Shown one piece after another: positions 1 through 7,148 of a stretch of 9,602 nt of DNA. The notes below the pieces were generated by a model. It saw only the letters and a program-made list of their open reading frames with translations, was not told where the DNA came from and searched no databases. This stretch comes from AM-2324 sp042091035 (GTDB lineage: Bacteria; Bacteroidota; Bacteroidia; Chitinophagales; Saprospiraceae), in contig JBELIG010000119.1 of the NCBI GenBank assembly GCA_042091035.1, positions 1 to 9,602 of the forward strand, written 5' to 3'. Position 1 is the first letter of the stretch; every line of letters starts with the position of its first letter. A program made the translations under genes and the position numbers.

Positions 1-60
1 AAGGAAGAAGAAATCCAAGGTTTGGATATTGGTGAACATCAGGCAGTTGCCTATCAATAA
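1..60 (+). CDS. Ammonium transporter (Amt family), C-terminal end only
   Basis: Only the last 19 codons and a TAA stop are inside the window. They read K-E-E-E-I-Q-G-L-D-I-G-E-H-Q-A-V-A-Y-Q. This matches the cytoplasmic tail of bacterial Amt/MtgA-type ammonium channels, which typically ends in an acidic stretch, then G-L-D, then x-H-G/x, then A-Y (E. coli AmtB ends very similarly). In this family the tail follows the eleventh membrane helix and transmits regulation between subunits, including response to PII proteins. The stop lies eight bases before gltB, so the two are probably co-transcribed, which fits ammonium uptake paired with assimilation. The call rests on a short peptide plus context. 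Another protein with a chance resemblance is possible but unlikely. Confidence 0.72.
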   Translation, partial: KEEEIQGLDIGEHQAVAYQ

Positions 61-68
61 CAATTGGG

Positions 69-3000
69 ATGACACTGAATAAACAAAAACATGGATTATA
101 TACGCGACAGCTTGAATCAGATTCTTGCGGGGTAGGAATGTTATGTAATATAAATGGCTTGCACTCGCATTATGTGATTACAAATAGCCTGACGATGCTA
201 GAGAATATGGAGCATCGGGGAGCCTATGGGGCAGAAAAGAACTCAGGAGACGGTGCCGGAATTCTCACGGCAATTCCACATAAATTATTTAAAGGCCAAG
301 CGCTTGAAAGTGGTATAAAACTGCCCGAAATAGGGTCTTATGGTGTAGGTATGTTTTTTATGCCTAAGGATCCTCTTAAAAAAGAGTTTTGTAGATCTAT
401 AATTAGAAAACAATTGGAAAAAATTGATAAATCAGTTCTTATGATTCGTCCTGTTCCAGTTGATAATTCTATGGTTGGGTCTACGGCATTAAGTGCCGAA
501 CCAGATATGGAACAATGGTTTATAGATTATAGTGGTTTCGAAAAAGAGCTCAACTTAGAAACCGATTTATTTTTATTAAGATCTATTATTTTGAATGATG
601 TCTATTCGCAAGACAAAAGTCTTGTTGATGATTTCTATGCGAGTTCTTTTTCTTCCAAAACTATTGTCTACAAAGGTCAGTTGTCCGCAATTCAGTTACG
701 TTCCTATTTTAAAGATCTTCAGGAGAAGGATTATGAAAGTAATTTTGCAATCGTACACAGTAGGTTTAGCACAAATACTGTTCCCAAGTGGAAACTTGCA
801 CAGCCTTTTAGATGCATATCACACAATGGAGAAATAAACACAATAAAAGGTAATCTTAATTGGTGGGAAGCTAGAGAGAAACAACTGAAGGAATTCGACG
901 AAACTCGTAAACCCGTCTTTCCTGTATGTAACTCCAATCTATCTGATTCAGGGAATTTTGATAAAGTCGCTGAGTATATAGCGAAAAGTGGAAGAAGTTT
1001 ACCAAAAGTAATCATGATGATGATGCCGGAAGCTTGGCAGAATGATATGGAAATGCCAGCCTATAAAAAAGCTTTTTACACTTATCACGATGCGATTATG
1101 GAACCTTGGGATGGCCCAGCCTCTATTTGTTTTTCAGATGGAGATATTGCAGGTGCTGCCTTGGATAGAAATGGATTAAGGCCTTCGCGATATTCAGTCA
1201 CGAGTGATGGATTCATCGTGCTAGCAAGTGAGGCCGGGTGTATGCCTTTGAATGAAGCATCCATTGTAAAGAAAGGAAGATTGAAGCCAGGAGAAATGCT
1301 TTTGGTGGATTTTAAGGCTAAGCAGATTATTTATGATCAAGCTATAAAAGAAAATATTTGTAGGGAACATCCCTATCAGAATTGGATCGAGAAGCGTACC
1401 CACTTTCTTGATGATCGTTCCTATCGAATTCCTAGTCATAGAATGATAGCTTCTAGTGATATTCTTAGAAAAAAGAAGATAGCTTTTGGGTTTTCTAATG
1501 AAGATGAAAAGCTGATCATTAATACAATGGCTATTCATTCTAAGGAGCCTATTGGTTCTATGGGAGCGGATATACCTTTGGCTGTTTTGTCAAAAAAGCC
1601 ACAGCATATTTCAAACTATTTTAAGCAACAATTTGCGCAGGTTACAAATCCTCCTATTGATTCTATAAGAGAGGAATTCTTTATGTCCCTAAAAACATTC
1701 TTAGGTGGATCTGGGGCATTGTTGGGGACTAGTGAATCTGAGGCTGATCTTGTGCGATTGGATTCCCCAATCCTCGGCGAGGAAGGCTTCGAAGAACTTC
1801 AAAAGCTTGACCGAGATTCCTTCCGATTTATTAGAATCTCTTTGGCTTATACTAAATCTGAAGGCCTTGAAGCGGCTCTCGATAGAGTTGTAGATAGCGT
1901 TGATAAATTGTCGGAATACTTCAATATAATCTGCTTATGTGATTCTGATCTAGATGAAAAGCATTTATCCATACCAACTCTTTTGGCAACAGGGGGTATT
2001 CATCATGCGCTCATCGAAAAGGGAAAGCGTAAACAAGTGTCTTTGATAATAGAAGGCGGGGATGTTTGGGAGACGCACCATTTTGCGACACTTATTTCAT
2101 ACGGAGCAGATGCTGTTTTTCCATATATGGCATATCAATGCTGTAGAAGTCTTGCCGGAAAGATGAAAGATATTCAAGCGCATGAGTTGATACGTTCTTA
2201 CAAGAAAGCAGCCGAAAAAGGATTGTTGAAGATAATGGCAAAGCTCGGAGTATCTACTGTGAATTCATACAAGGGTGCTAAAACTTTTGAGATTCTAGGC
2301 CTGAATAATACTGTTGTTGAAAAGTGTTTTAGGGGTACAATAAGTAGAATTGGTGGGCTCGATTTCGAAGATTTGCAGCGAGAGCAAACGATGAAGCATA
2401 CTTTGGCTTTTACTACTTCAGATCACAATCTTGATTTGCCGAATGCTGGCATTCATCAGTGGAAGCGCAAAGGGGAATATCATCTATTTAATCCTACTTC
2501 AATCCATTTGTTGCAACATGCTACAAAACTCAATGATTATAAAACATACAAGGCTTTTACCCAAGAGATCGATGAGGTATCTAAAAATGCAAGTACGCTG
2601 AGGTCTTATTTGAGGATTGAAGGGAGACAAAAGCCAATTTCCATCGACCAGGTTGAACCTGTTGAAGATATATTTAAGCGCTTTGCTACAGGTGCAATGT
2701 CTTTTGGGTCTTTAAGCTATGAAGCACATACTACACTTGCAAAAGCAATGAACCGAATAGGTGGAAAAAGTAATAGTGGTGAAGGAGGAGAGGATGAGTC
2801 CAGGTTTAAACCTGCAGACAAGCAAAATAACATGAATTCCGCAATTAAACAGATAGCGTCCGGGAGGTTTGGAGTTACAATTAATTATCTATCTAATGCT
2901 GTAGAATTACAAATAAAAATGGCCCAAGGTGCTAAGCCTGGTGAGGGAGGGCAACTTCCTGGCCATAAGGTAGACGATAATATTGCACGTGTACGAAAAA

Positions 3001-4562
3001 GTACACCTGGAGTCGGATTGATTTCTCCTCCACCGCATCATGATATATACAGCATTGAAGATTTGGCCCAGCTGATCTACGATCTAAAGAATGCAAATCG
3101 AAATGCTCGAATAAGCGTAAAACTTGTTTCTAAAGCCGGAGTGGGGGTGATAGCATCGGGCGTTACAAAAGCAATGGCTGATCATATATTGATCAGCGGT
3201 GCTGATGGTGGCACAGGTGCTTCTCCCTTAAGCTCCATTCGGCATGCAGGATTGCCTTGGGAGTTGGGCTTATCGGAAACACATCAAACTTTATTAAAGA
3301 ATAAACTAAGGGATCGAGTGGTGCTTCAGACAGATGGACAACTCCGAACAGGAAGAGATCTTGCAATTGCTTCTATGTTGGGCGCAGATGAATGGGGTAT
3401 TGCAACAGCTGCTTTGGTAGTAGAAGGTTGCATTCTAATGCGCAAATGTCACCTTAATACTTGTCCAGTTGGTATAGCGACTCAAGATCCCGACTTAAGG
3501 GAAAGGTTCGCTGGGAAGGTGGAACATTTGGTGAATTATTTTCACTTTCTAGCCCAAGATCTTAGAGAAATAATGGCAAGCCTGGGTGTCTCTAAGGTTA
3601 GGGATTTGATTGGGCGTACAGACCTCTTGCGTATTGACCATACAGAAGATTATTGGAAGACTAAAAACCTAGATCTAGAAGTTATGCTTCATCAGTTTGA
3701 TCCAGGGCCAAATCAAACGCTTTATGCAAGTAAAGGTCAAGATCATCGCTTAGAAGATGTTCTAGATAAGGCACTTATTGAATTCGCTGAATTGAATCGG
3801 TCAAAGATATACCACATCAATAAATTCTTTGAAATCAAAAGTACAGATCGAGCGGTAGGCACTATGTTGTCAAATGAAATAGCAAGAAGATTTGGTTCAG
3901 ATGCACTGGGCGACAACACTATTCGAATGCACTTTAGAGGAAGTGCTGGTCAAAGTTTTGCAGCTTTTGGTGCACAAGGGCTTCATTTTACCTTAGAAGG
4001 TGAAGCAAATGATTATATGGGAAAGGGGTTAAGTGGTGCGAGGATTGCCCTATTGCCAGACAGGAAAAATAGATTAAAATCAGAAGAAAATATCATCGTA
4101 GGTAATGTTTGTTTGTATGGTGCTACCTCCGGAAATGTATTTATTAATGGCTTAGCCGGTGACAGGTTTTGCGTCAGAAATAGTGGCGCAAATGCTGTTG
4201 TAGAAGGAATTGGCGACAATGGCTGTGAATATATGACTGGAGGTAGTGTCATTATTTTAGGACCAGTAGGAAGGAATTTTGGTGCAGGTATGAGTGGTGG
4301 ACTAGCCTATATCTACGATGGTAATGTGAACAATCTGGAATGTATAAATAGAGAGATGGTTCTCATTGAAACTATGGGCATAGAAGATCATCTCTTTGTG
4401 CAGAATCAATTAAAAGAGCATGTCAAACTTACATCAAGTGCGAAAGCTACGAAGCTATTAAATAATTGGCAGCGCGAGAAAAAGCGATTTTATAAAGTAT
4501 TCCCTAAAGAATTTAAGGCAATACTTGAACTAAAGCGAAGTAGACTTACGCAAACTAAATAG
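69..4562 (+). CDS. gltB: Glutamate synthase large (alpha) subunit
   Basis: Large subunit of glutamate synthase (GOGAT), which releases ammonia from glutamine and channels it to 2-oxoglutarate to make glutamate, using electrons from GltD. At 1497 residues it has the usual family length and all four domains. The class II glutamine amidotransferase domain (about 20-425) has nucleophile Cys20 in D-S-C-G-V-G, R-F-S-T-N (232-236), H-N-G-E (252-255) and L-D-R-N-G-L-R-P (365-372). The central domain (about 470-770) includes G-S-M-G-A-D (496-501) and N-P-P-I-D-S-I-R-E (527-535). The FMN-binding synthase domain (about 820-1195) has G-E-G-G-E-D (904-909), P-G-E-G-G-Q-L-P-G-H-K (957-967) and A-D-G-G-T-G-A-S-P (1045-1053). 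Its 3Fe-4S cluster cysteines are 1121, 1127 and 1132 (spacing C-x5-C-x4-C). The glycine-rich GXGXG beta-helix domain covers about 1225-1460. The ATG at 69 implies a 19-residue propeptide cleaved to expose Cys20, as known for the family. No good ribosome binding site precedes it, so translation may be coupled to amt. Confidence 0.98.
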   Translation: MTLNKQKHGLYTRQLESDSCGVGMLCNINGLHSHYVITNSLTMLENMEHRGAYGAEKNSGDGAGILTAIPHKLFKGQALESGIKLPEIGSYGVGMFFMPKDPLKKEFCRSIIRKQLEKIDKSVLMIRPVPVDNSMVGSTALSAEPDMEQWFIDYSGFEKELNLETDLFLLRSIILNDVYSQDKSLVDDFYASSFSSKTIVYKGQLSAIQLRSYFKDLQEKDYESNFAIVHSRFSTNTVPKWKLAQPFRCISHNGEINTIKGNLNWWEAREKQLKEFDETRKPVFPVCNSNLSDSGNFDKVAEYIAKSGRSLPKVIMMMMPEAWQNDMEMPAYKKAFYTYHDAIMEPWDGPASICFSDGDIAGAALDRNGLRPSRYSVTSDGFIVLASEAGCMPLNEASIVKKGRLKPGEMLLVDFKAKQIIYDQAIKENICREHPYQNWIEKRTHFLDDRSYRIPSHRMIASSDILRKKKIAFGFSNEDEKLIINTMAIHSKEPIGSMGADIPLAVLSKKPQHISNYFKQQFAQVTNPPIDSIREEFFMSLKTFLGGSGALLGTSESEADLVRLDSPILGEEGFEELQKLDRDSFRFIRISLAYTKSEGLEAALDRVVDSVDKLSEYFNIICLCDSDLDEKHLSIPTLLATGGIHHALIEKGKRKQVSLIIEGGDVWETHHFATLISYGADAVFPYMAYQCCRSLAGKMKDIQAHELIRSYKKAAEKGLLKIMAKLGVSTVNSYKGAKTFEILGLNNTVVEKCFRGTISRIGGLDFEDLQREQTMKHTLAFTTSDHNLDLPNAGIHQWKRKGEYHLFNPTSIHLLQHATKLNDYKTYKAFTQEIDEVSKNASTLRSYLRIEGRQKPISIDQVEPVEDIFKRFATGAMSFGSLSYEAHTTLAKAMNRIGGKSNSGEGGEDESRFKPADKQNNMNSAIKQIASGRFGVTINYLSNAVELQIKMAQGAKPGEGGQLPGHKVDDNIARVRKSTPGVGLISPPPHHDIYSIEDLAQLIYDLKNANRNARISVKLVSKAGVGVIASGVTKAMADHILISGADGGTGASPLSSIRHAGLPWELGLSETHQTLLKNKLRDRVVLQTDGQLRTGRDLAIASMLGADEWGIATAALVVEGCILMRKCHLNTCPVGIATQDPDLRERFAGKVEHLVNYFHFLAQDLREIMASLGVSKVRDLIGRTDLLRIDHTEDYWKTKNLDLEVMLHQFDPGPNQTLYASKGQDHRLEDVLDKALIEFAELNRSKIYHINKFFEIKSTDRAVGTMLSNEIARRFGSDALGDNTIRMHFRGSAGQSFAAFGAQGLHFTLEGEANDYMGKGLSGARIALLPDRKNRLKSEENIIVGNVCLYGATSGNVFINGLAGDRFCVRNSGANAVVEGIGDNGCEYMTGGSVIILGPVGRNFGAGMSGGLAYIYDGNVNNLECINREMVLIETMGIEDHLFVQNQLKEHVKLTSSAKATKLLNNWQREKKRFYKVFPKEFKAILELKRSRLTQTK

Positions 4563-4567
4563 GAGGT
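4561..4567 (+). promoter_or_regulatory. Strong Shine-Dalgarno of gltD overlapping the gltB stop
   Basis: The heptamer AGGAGGT matches the 16S rRNA 3' end closely. It begins within the TAG stop of gltB (4560-4562) and ends four bases before the gltD ATG at 4572. It fixes the gltD start and suggests that ribosomes ending gltB can restart on gltD. It stands out because none of the other starts in the window (gltB, nuclease, ligase, helicase) has a comparable site; the ligase has only a weak AAGG at 7134-7137. Confidence 0.8.
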
Positions 4568-4571
4568 ATAA

Positions 4572-5993
4572 ATGGGGTATTTTAAGGGATTTAAAGATGT
4601 ACAAAGGCAAACTCCCCAAAACGAGTCTGTTCGTGAGCGGTTATCTCATTTCGGCGAATTTGATTTACCCTTTGGGACAGATATGCCACAAAAACAAGCC
4701 TCCAGATGTATGGATTGCGGAGTTCCCTTTTGCCATAATGGATGTCCTCTGGGTAATTTAATTCCAGAATTCAATGAGGCAGTATATAGTGGAGATTGGA
4801 GATCTGCATATGCACTTTTATCACAGACAAATAACTTTCCTGAGTTTACTGGTCGCATCTGTCCAGCTCCATGCGAAGCATCTTGTGTTTTGAATATTAA
4901 TGCCGATCCGGTTACAATTGAGTTTGTCGAAAAATCTATCATTGAACATGCATTTGAGCAGGGCTGGGTTCAGCCCGTAAAGGATATTAAACGAAACGGA
5001 ATCAAGGTGGCAATCATTGGTTCAGGCCCGGCGGGTTTAGCCTGTTCGGATCAACTCAATAAGCTAGGTTATTCTGTTGATCTCTATGAGCGCAGTGATC
5101 GTATTGGAGGCTTACTTCGTTATGGTATTCCAGACTTTAAATTAGAGAAGAATATTATAGACAGAAGGCTTAAAGTGATGAAAAACTCAGGTATTCGCAT
5201 GCACACTTCTGTCAATATTGGCTTAGATATAAGTGCAAAAGATCTTCTAAACCGTTATGATCGGGTCGTATTAAGTGGTGGCTCAACAGTACCACGAGAT
5301 CTTCCGATAAAGGGGAGGGATTTGAAGGGAATTCATTTTGCGATGGATTTTTTAGAGCAGAATAATAGGAAGGTTGCAGGACTTGAACAGTCAACACCGC
5401 CACAGATTGATGTGAAAGGTAAGCATGTGCTTGTGATTGGAGGTGGTGATACGGGTGCAGATTGTGTAGGAACTTCAAATCGTTTGAATGCAGCTTCGGT
5501 TACTCAAATAGAGCTCCTTGCTAAGCCTTCCCATACTAGATCATTAACAGATTTATGGCCCAATTGGCCAATGGTTATTAGGACATCCTCCTCGCATGAG
5601 GAAGGCTGTGATCGTGAATGGGCTATCTTGACTAGTCGTTTTTATTCAAAGGATGGAATCAATGTATCAGGAGTTGAATTGGTTGATATAGAGTGGGCTG
5701 CAGGTCCTGAGGGGAATAATCAAATGGTGCCCATTGAAGAATCACGCAGAACGCTTATATGTGATCAAGTTTTTTTAGCGATAGGTTTCTCAAATCCTCA
5801 GAAGAAAGGACTACTTGATCAATTGGGGGTTAAGCTCGATGACCGAGGAAATGTGCATTCGGATGATTACAAAACATCTCAGGATAAAGTTTATGTAGCC
5901 GGTGATATGCGCCGCGGACAATCTCTAGTGGTATGGGCTATTGCAGAGGGTAGATCGGCAGCTGAGGCTCTTCACCATGATTTTCAAAAGTAA
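4572..5993 (+). CDS. gltD: Glutamate synthase small (beta) subunit, NAD(P)H-dependent
   Basis: This 473-residue flavoprotein oxidises NAD(P)H and passes electrons through FAD and Fe-S clusters to the FMN site of GltB. The N-terminal Fe-S domain (about 20-130) has cysteines 46, 49, 54 and 58 (C-x2-C-x4-C-x3-C) and a second group at 97, 101 and 105, arranged as in GltD proteins that hold two 4Fe-4S clusters. A first dinucleotide fold for FAD starts at G150-S-G-P-A-G155. The NAD(P)H fold has V-I-G-G-G-D-T-G-A-D (288-297). The C-terminal FAD motif is V-Y-V-A-G-D (440-445), followed by the usual helix ending A-I-A-E-G-R. Length is normal and no key residue is missing. It starts nine bases after gltB with its own strong ribosome binding site, giving the standard gltBD pair. 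Homologous Fe-S/FAD domains occur in dihydropyrimidine dehydrogenases and other oxidoreductases, but adjacency to gltB settles the call. NADPH rather than NADH preference is assumed from the family. Confidence 0.98.
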   Translation: MGYFKGFKDVQRQTPQNESVRERLSHFGEFDLPFGTDMPQKQASRCMDCGVPFCHNGCPLGNLIPEFNEAVYSGDWRSAYALLSQTNNFPEFTGRICPAPCEASCVLNINADPVTIEFVEKSIIEHAFEQGWVQPVKDIKRNGIKVAIIGSGPAGLACSDQLNKLGYSVDLYERSDRIGGLLRYGIPDFKLEKNIIDRRLKVMKNSGIRMHTSVNIGLDISAKDLLNRYDRVVLSGGSTVPRDLPIKGRDLKGIHFAMDFLEQNNRKVAGLEQSTPPQIDVKGKHVLVIGGGDTGADCVGTSNRLNAASVTQIELLAKPSHTRSLTDLWPNWPMVIRTSSSHEEGCDREWAILTSRFYSKDGINVSGVELVDIEWAAGPEGNNQMVPIEESRRTLICDQVFLAIGFSNPQKKGLLDQLGVKLDDRGNVHSDDYKTSQDKVYVAGDMRRGQSLVVWAIAEGRSAAEALHHDFQK

Positions 5994-6028
5994 ACAAGGA
6001 CTTTTCTTGTCAATTCAAGCTTGTTTTT
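5992..6028 (+). terminator. Possible intrinsic terminator after gltD
   Basis: AAACAAG (5992-5998, starting in the gltD stop codon) can pair with CTTGTTT (6020-6026). An inner CTTG/CAAG stem (6006-6009 with 6016-6019) could stack on it, leaving a seven-base bulge. The downstream arm runs into a T tract (6024-6028). The stems are A+T-rich and therefore weak, so this may terminate poorly or not at all. Its position at the boundary between two unrelated functional modules is the main reason to list it. Confidence 0.33.
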
Positions 6029-6045
6029 ACATCTTTCTTCTGTTG

Positions 6046-6111
6046 AACAATGACCTTATTCAATTGTTGGTATAGAAACTTATCGATACCATCTTATGAC
6101 TGGGGATACCA
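6046..6111 (+). repeat. Inverted and direct short repeats around the nuclease start
   Basis: TGGTAT (6068-6073) and ATACCA (6086-6091) form a six-base inverted repeat with a 12-base spacer, ending four bases before the ATG at 6096. GATACCA occurs at 6085-6091 and again at 6105-6111, exactly 20 bases apart (about two helical turns). A separate inverted repeat, AACAAT (6046-6051) with ATTGTT (6063-6068), lies just upstream and shares a base with the first. These could be an operator or a hairpin over the start codon. In a short A+T-rich gap they could equally be chance, and no known regulator motif is recognised. Confidence 0.3.
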
Positions 6112-7148
6112 AACTAGGTTTTAACATCAAAACGAACAAAGATCAGCCACTGCTAGTCTTTAATGAAAGAGGTATTTACTGCCCGCAGGCAGACATATAT
6201 ATTGATGCCTGGAAACCCGTCCATAGATGTATAATAACACACGGTCATTCTGATCACGCTAAATTTGGCCACAAGTATTATTTAACCCATCATTTCAATG
6301 TTCCCATCATACGCCATCGCTTGGGTAATATTGCAGTAAAAGGTATAGAGTGGGGAGAAGTGTTTACTGTTAAGGGTGTCAAGTTCTCCTTGCATCCTGC
6401 CGGTCATGTGATAGGTTCTTCTCAGGTAAGGGTCGAGTACAAAGGGGAGGTATGGGTTTTTACTGGAGATTATAAATTACAAGACGATGGTGTTTGTCAG
6501 CCTTGGGAAGCTGTAAAATGTCATGCCCTTATTACAGAATGTACCTTCGGCTTGCCTGCATTTAATTGGAGACCGCAGCAGGAGGTAATGCAGGATATCA
6601 ATAACTGGTGGGCAGACAATAAAACCGAAGAAAAGACAAGTGTCATCTTCGCCTATTCTCTAGGTAAGGCACAACGTATTCTAAAGCATTTGAATGTTGA
6701 TCAGGGTAAAATATATACGCACGGTGCCATAGAGAAGATGACGGAAGTATTGAGATCGATAGTGGATTTTCCTCCAACAGAACTAATCACCAGAGATACA
6801 AAAAAACAAGACCTTTTAGGTAATATAGTTATTGCACCTCCAAGTGCACATGGTTCGCCTTGGATTCGTAAAATGGTGCCTTTTGAAACGGCCTCTGCAA
6901 GCGGATGGATGGCCTTTCGGGGAGCTAGGAGAAGACGAGCAGTAGATAGAGGTTTTGTCTTGTCAGACCATTGTGACTGGCAAGCATTGCTAAAAGCCAT
7001 CAAGACGTCTGGAGCGGAGAAGGTGATCTGCACGCATGGATACACGGATATCTTTTCAAAATACTTACGATCAATTGGCTTAGATGCACGGACAGAGAAG
7101 ACACAGTATGAAGGGGAATTATTGGAGGCAGAAAAGGTAGAGGTATGA
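6096..7148 (+). CDS. Ligase-associated DNA exonuclease (metallo-beta-lactamase/beta-CASP fold)
   Basis: This 350-residue predicted metal-dependent nuclease belongs to the family encoded beside ATP-dependent ligases (TIGR04122 type). Databases often label it 'mRNA 3'-end processing factor', but its partners here point to DNA. The metal-binding signature H-G-H-S-D-H spans 49-54 (His49, His51, Asp53, His54). Further likely ligands are His104 in H-P-A-G-H-V-I-G-S and Asp125 in F-T-G-D-Y-K. Glu148 in T-E-C-T-F-G corresponds to beta-CASP motif A. His292 in S-D-H-C-D-W (290-295) and His314 in T-H-G-Y-T-D fit the remaining beta-CASP motifs. The beta-CASP insert therefore lies roughly between 155 and 290. 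There is no signal peptide or membrane segment, so it is cytoplasmic. The ATG at 6096 gives a slightly long, poorly conserved N-terminus (about 18 residues before L-L-V-F-N-E-R-G-I-Y-C-P); there is no other nearby ATG and no clear ribosome binding site. Its stop overlaps the ligase start by four bases. Exonuclease polarity cannot be read from sequence. Confidence 0.9.
   Translation: MTGDTKLGFNIKTNKDQPLLVFNERGIYCPQADIYIDAWKPVHRCIITHGHSDHAKFGHKYYLTHHFNVPIIRHRLGNIAVKGIEWGEVFTVKGVKFSLHPAGHVIGSSQVRVEYKGEVWVFTGDYKLQDDGVCQPWEAVKCHALITECTFGLPAFNWRPQQEVMQDINNWWADNKTEEKTSVIFAYSLGKAQRILKHLNVDQGKIYTHGAIEKMTEVLRSIVDFPPTELITRDTKKQDLLGNIVIAPPSAHGSPWIRKMVPFETASASGWMAFRGARRRRAVDRGFVLSDHCDWQALLKAIKTSGAEKVICTHGYTDIFSKYLRSIGLDARTEKTQYEGELLEAEKVEV
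7145..7148 (+). other. ATGA stop/start overlap, nuclease to ligase
   Basis: The bases ATGA hold the ligase ATG (7145-7147) and the nuclease TGA (7146-7148). Such overlaps usually mean that the ribosome finishing the first gene restarts on the second, keeping the two products in a linked ratio. The same arrangement recurs at the ligase/helicase junction (8743-8746). Confidence 0.9.

Noticed and set aside
1014..1025. Tandem ATG repeat coding four methionines in GltB
   Set aside because: GltB proteins are naturally rich in Met/Leu just before the conserved P-E-A-W, so this is an ordinary coding sequence and not a functional repeat or slippage site.
6043..6076. TTGAAC and TATAGA as a possible -35/-10 pair before the nuclease
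   Set aside because: The spacing is 22 bases, too long for a sigma-70-type promoter, and the downstream box does not match the TAnnTTTG element of Bacteroidota. Such hexamers arise easily in A+T-rich DNA.
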